A program made the translations under genes and the position numbers. The notes under the pieces were generated by a model. The model ran no database searches. It was not told the origin of the DNA and worked only from the letters and a program-made list of their open reading frames with translations. Of a stretch of 64,000 bases of DNA, positions 61,437 to 64,000 are shown piece by piece. Source of the stretch: Ganoderma boninense. Lineage: Eukaryota > Basidiomycota > Agaricomycetes > Polyporales > Polyporaceae. The stretch is taken from NCBI GenBank assembly GCA_002900995.3, contig CM035313.1:930001-994000 (forward strand), read 5' to 3'. Every line of letters starts with the position of its first letter. Position 1 is the first letter of the stretch.

Positions 61437-62998
61437 GCCATCGAGAGGATCGTCCGCCATTCCGGCGACCATCCCCAAACCCTACACAACTTCTTGCTCA
61501 CCTGTCGCGACTCAGCGCTCAGCCTCCGTCCTCGCGCCATCTGTTTGCTCGTCTCAGATGTTCATTTTGTGGACAGGGACTAAAACTTTGATTTCTGCGA
61601 CTTCCTTCAGGCCAACCCGCATCTGGAGCCCTTCGTACGTTCGGTAGCCGTAGATCCGGACGCCTTTGCTCCCTTCCCCCTGCGTCACGTCCTGCCCAAT
61701 CTCCCCAGCTTGACGTTTGCCCCTCTGGTCGAGGTGCAGCCTGAGCCTAGGCCTGCCATGCCCATGAACCAGCCAGCTCCACATGCTGCACTGGCTGCAG
61801 GTAATTTGGCACGCATATCCAAAGCCTTCATTTCACACATCTGATCTTCACGACATACCTCGAGTTTAGTGGTTCTCTCGGCATTCAAAAACTTGGCGCA
61901 TCTAGTCTGTTCAAAGGTCTTGCGATTGATCGGAGCGGAGGGCAATCAAACGCCCTTCGAGGTATTCAAACGGCACCTAGCTCGACTCCGCTTGAAACTC
62001 TTCCACCTCGTTGTCGGTGCGAGGATCCTCATGGCTGACGCGGGGGTGTGAAACTTTTCGTTTGTACCTGCCAGATTGGCATTGGTTTTTTGCACTCAAA
62101 GACCCGTCAGGCTTCTACGACGCTCCATCTGCATCTGAATTGGCTCCTGAGCTCAGGGTTAGTACAGTGCACGGCGAAGACCATCATGGTGCAAGGTGCG
62201 ATTCCAGTCTCGGAATTGGTGTAGATCTACCATACAGCGCTCACATCTCCATTTTGTCCAGTATACAGATCGCACGAACTCTCGCACGTATTTGAATGAC
62301 CGCAATTGCAGTCCTTGATTCCGAAGTGACTGGGAGTCAGCGCCAGGGACGTTACCGACGCCATGGTGTTGCTCAACCGTTCCCATCCCGGCGCAACGCT
62401 AAAGGATGCTCTGGTCCAGTTGCGGGGTGGGTCTTTCCACCCCACAAACGACAGGCTCACTGGACAGGTTAATCGAGGAGCTTGAATGGGCCCTGCCAAG
62501 GTTTCCCGAGCCCCGAATCGTGTGCCTCGTCGACCGCCTGCGTCATGACAGCAATTCATTTTGGACTCAACAGCTCTGACGATGACGGTTCTGCAGCGCA
62601 GAGTATTCATGCTCACGCCCACGGCCGGCTGGTATCACTCTACCGCAGTTCCGTAACGAAGAAGGCTGACCACATACTTAGCCATCTCAGGCGAAGGCTA
62701 TGACGATATGGTGCGGGACCTTGCAGCATGGCTAGATGGCAAGGGTGGTGACCGGGTGCCACCCAGCAGGCACTCCACCGCCATCCTCTCGGACACCACA
62801 GACGGCACCATGGCCCAGCGATGGATCGCCCACAACTACAAACCCGTCAGGCCCTCGCATTCTCCCCTGACGGCCGGCACCTCGTTACGTGGGGCGACGA
62901 CCCGAACGTCAACGTCTTGGATTTCGGCGCTGGCGCAGCCGAACTGGTCGCCGCGCTCGGAGGACACACCTATCCCGCAGTGCCCTGCTGGTCTATAG
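61437..62998 (+). pseudogene. Decayed F-box/WD40 copy
   Basis: Directly downstream of the intact paralogue and on the same strand. It begins inside the F-box (AIERIVRHSGDHPQTLHNF) without a start codon, hits a TAA at 61581 just before NFDFCDFLQANPHLEPFVRS, and continues in scattered frames: RFPEPRIVCLVDRLRHD near 62510, DGTMAQRWIAHNY near 62805, then ALAFSPDGRHLVTWGDDPN in another frame. Sequence similarity stops at about 62998 after two WD repeats. It is a truncated tandem duplicate, not an active gene. Confidence 0.85.
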
Positions 62999-63189
62999 TG
63001 AGCATATCACATCACGGGGCACGAGTTGAGTTGCGGTTACAGTTCAAACCGGCCGTTGAAGCTCATAGTTTTGCCCCAGCATCGCACGCCGAGCCTCCTA
63101 CAGCTTTCCTCCTCCCAGGGCTGGGAATCAAATCCGAAGGTCGTCGCCACGGCTTGCACATGCTGGGGCAACGACAGCGTGGGACAGGG

Positions 63190-63196
63190 TATAAAA
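63190..63196 (+). promoter_or_regulatory. TATA box of the secreted protein gene
   Basis: TATAAAA lies 56 bp before the ATG at 63246. It is the clearest core promoter element in the window. Confidence 0.65.
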
Positions 63197-63245
63197 GCTG
63201 GGACTTTGGACGTGATGCGGACTGTGCTCGACCTCTGTTTTCAGG

Positions 63246-64000
63246 ATGCTCTCGACACAGCTCGCGTTCTTGTTCGTTGCTCTCGCTGGGCTCGCAAATG
63301 CCGTCCTTGCGAACGAGCGCGTCGCGGTGAAGCGCGACGACAACTTGCCTGCGCGGGTCCCGTACATCTTCCCTGCTCCTGGCACAGACGCGGTATGTCG
63401 TTCAGCTCGACTGTCTGCACGCCTCCTTCTGCACGCCTCCTGATGCACGTTGCAGGTCGCCGATGGCATCCGCGCGCGGCGCGTCAACGGGACACTCCTC
63501 GACCTAGACGGAGTCCTGTGAGTCTTGCCGTCCAACACGCCTCTACCCACGACTCACAGGCTGAACCTCCCACTCACAGGCTCCAAGACGAGGGCGTTGC
63601 GGCCGGATGGAACGACTTCTTCGGCGTGATCCGCGACAACAACACCCTCCCAGCCCCCATGCGGGAGCTCTTCGTGAGTGTTTCGGCCGCTCGACTTCAC
63701 TGATATCAGTGCTGATGCATATGCGTGATGCGCGACGTGTCCACGGTGATAGATCCTTCGCACGGGCACCCTCAATCATGCCGCCTACGTCTGGTAAGTA
63801 TGCGGCCTGTGCGCGACATCCCTATCCCCATCACCCATGTTCACTGGCAGTCACAAGTGACTGACGGACTACATACTCACGCACAGGCTTCAGCACGAGC
63901 CAGTCGGTGCCAGCGTAGGCCTGACTCTCGAGCAACTTCGCGAGATTCGGCTCACGCCCCCGTTCGGCGCGACGCCGAAGACGTCGCTCACCCCCGAGCT
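63246..64000 (+). CDS. Secreted carboxymuconolactone-decarboxylase-like (AhpD fold) protein, 3' end off the right edge
   Basis: Exons 63246-63392, 63456-63517, 63580-63673, 63753-63793 and 63897 onward join in phase. Residues 1-22 form a signal peptide (MLSTQLAFLFVALAGLANAV), followed by a KR site (AVKRDD) that could be cleaved by a Kex2-like protease. The mature part reads PARVPYIFPAPGTDAVADGI, AAGWNDFFGVIRDNNTLPAP, RELF, ILRTGTLNHAAYVWLQHEPV and GLTLEQLREIRLTPPFG, a layout I know from basidiomycete CMD-like proteins, including the helix with WLQHE where the family's active-site His lies. A secreted CMD-like enzyme could act on aromatic breakdown products, but the reaction is not shown. The window ends inside the coding region. 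Confidence 0.75.

Noticed and set aside
1..64000. CRISPR arrays, operons, bacterial promoters or ribosome binding sites
   Set aside because: The window is intron-rich fungal nuclear DNA. The tandem arrays lack CRISPR-like spacers.

Overview
The window looks like nuclear DNA of a basidiomycete fungus, most likely an Agaricomycete (mushroom or polypore group). Genes are split by many short introns (about 50-90 nt, GT...AG). The window carries families typical of these fungi: an alpha-type protein kinase, a DUF6697 protein, an 'integrase core domain' (rva_4-type) protein, Agaricomycete 2OG-Fe(II) dioxygenases and F-box/WD40 proteins. Exon models were built by hand from splice signals and reading phase. 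Family names come from recognised motifs, not from a database search.

Left part (1-14.1 kb, all minus strand): the 5' and central part of a large Cys-rich 2OG-Fe(II) dioxygenase running off the left edge; the mitochondrial F1-ATP synthase delta subunit; a seven-exon PH-domain/coiled-coil protein; an F-box/WD40 protein with a damaged F-box; and a disordered hypothetical protein. A divergent promoter then leads to a small single-pass membrane protein at 14.9 kb. From 15.1 to 19.7 kb I find no intact gene, but a decayed fragment of PCF11 (mRNA 3'-end processing) lies at about 18-18.9 kb.

Central part (19.7-44 kb): this is the unusual region. Two 980-bp, almost identical sequences lie in inverted orientation (21696-22675 and 38181-39160). 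Each sits directly upstream of an outward-pointing member of one unrecognised gene family (473 and 603 aa, with identical intron phases). The 15.5 kb between the arms holds a complete 678-aa alpha-kinase gene, a complete 442-aa integrase-like gene, a small Cys/His protein and an unrecognised disordered protein, separated by long gene-poor stretches. An array of alternating 83/78-bp repeats abuts the right arm only. Just outside is a TET/JBP-like dioxygenase-fold gene with a reading-frame conflict, next to a 103-bp minisatellite.

Right part (44-64 kb): mostly ordinary genes. These are a sirtuin of Hst3/Hst4 type, a Ser/Pro-rich protein, a Bli-3-type flavin-binding protein, a DUF6697 protein, an R3H-associated-domain-like protein with a one-base frame break, a second complete F-box/WD40 gene, a decayed third F-box/WD40 copy directly behind it, and a secreted carboxymuconolactone-decarboxylase-like protein cut by the right edge.

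Housekeeping genes flank the window on both sides. The middle is an accessory, repeat-associated island enriched in families that in Agaricomycetes are often multicopy and linked to mobile DNA.
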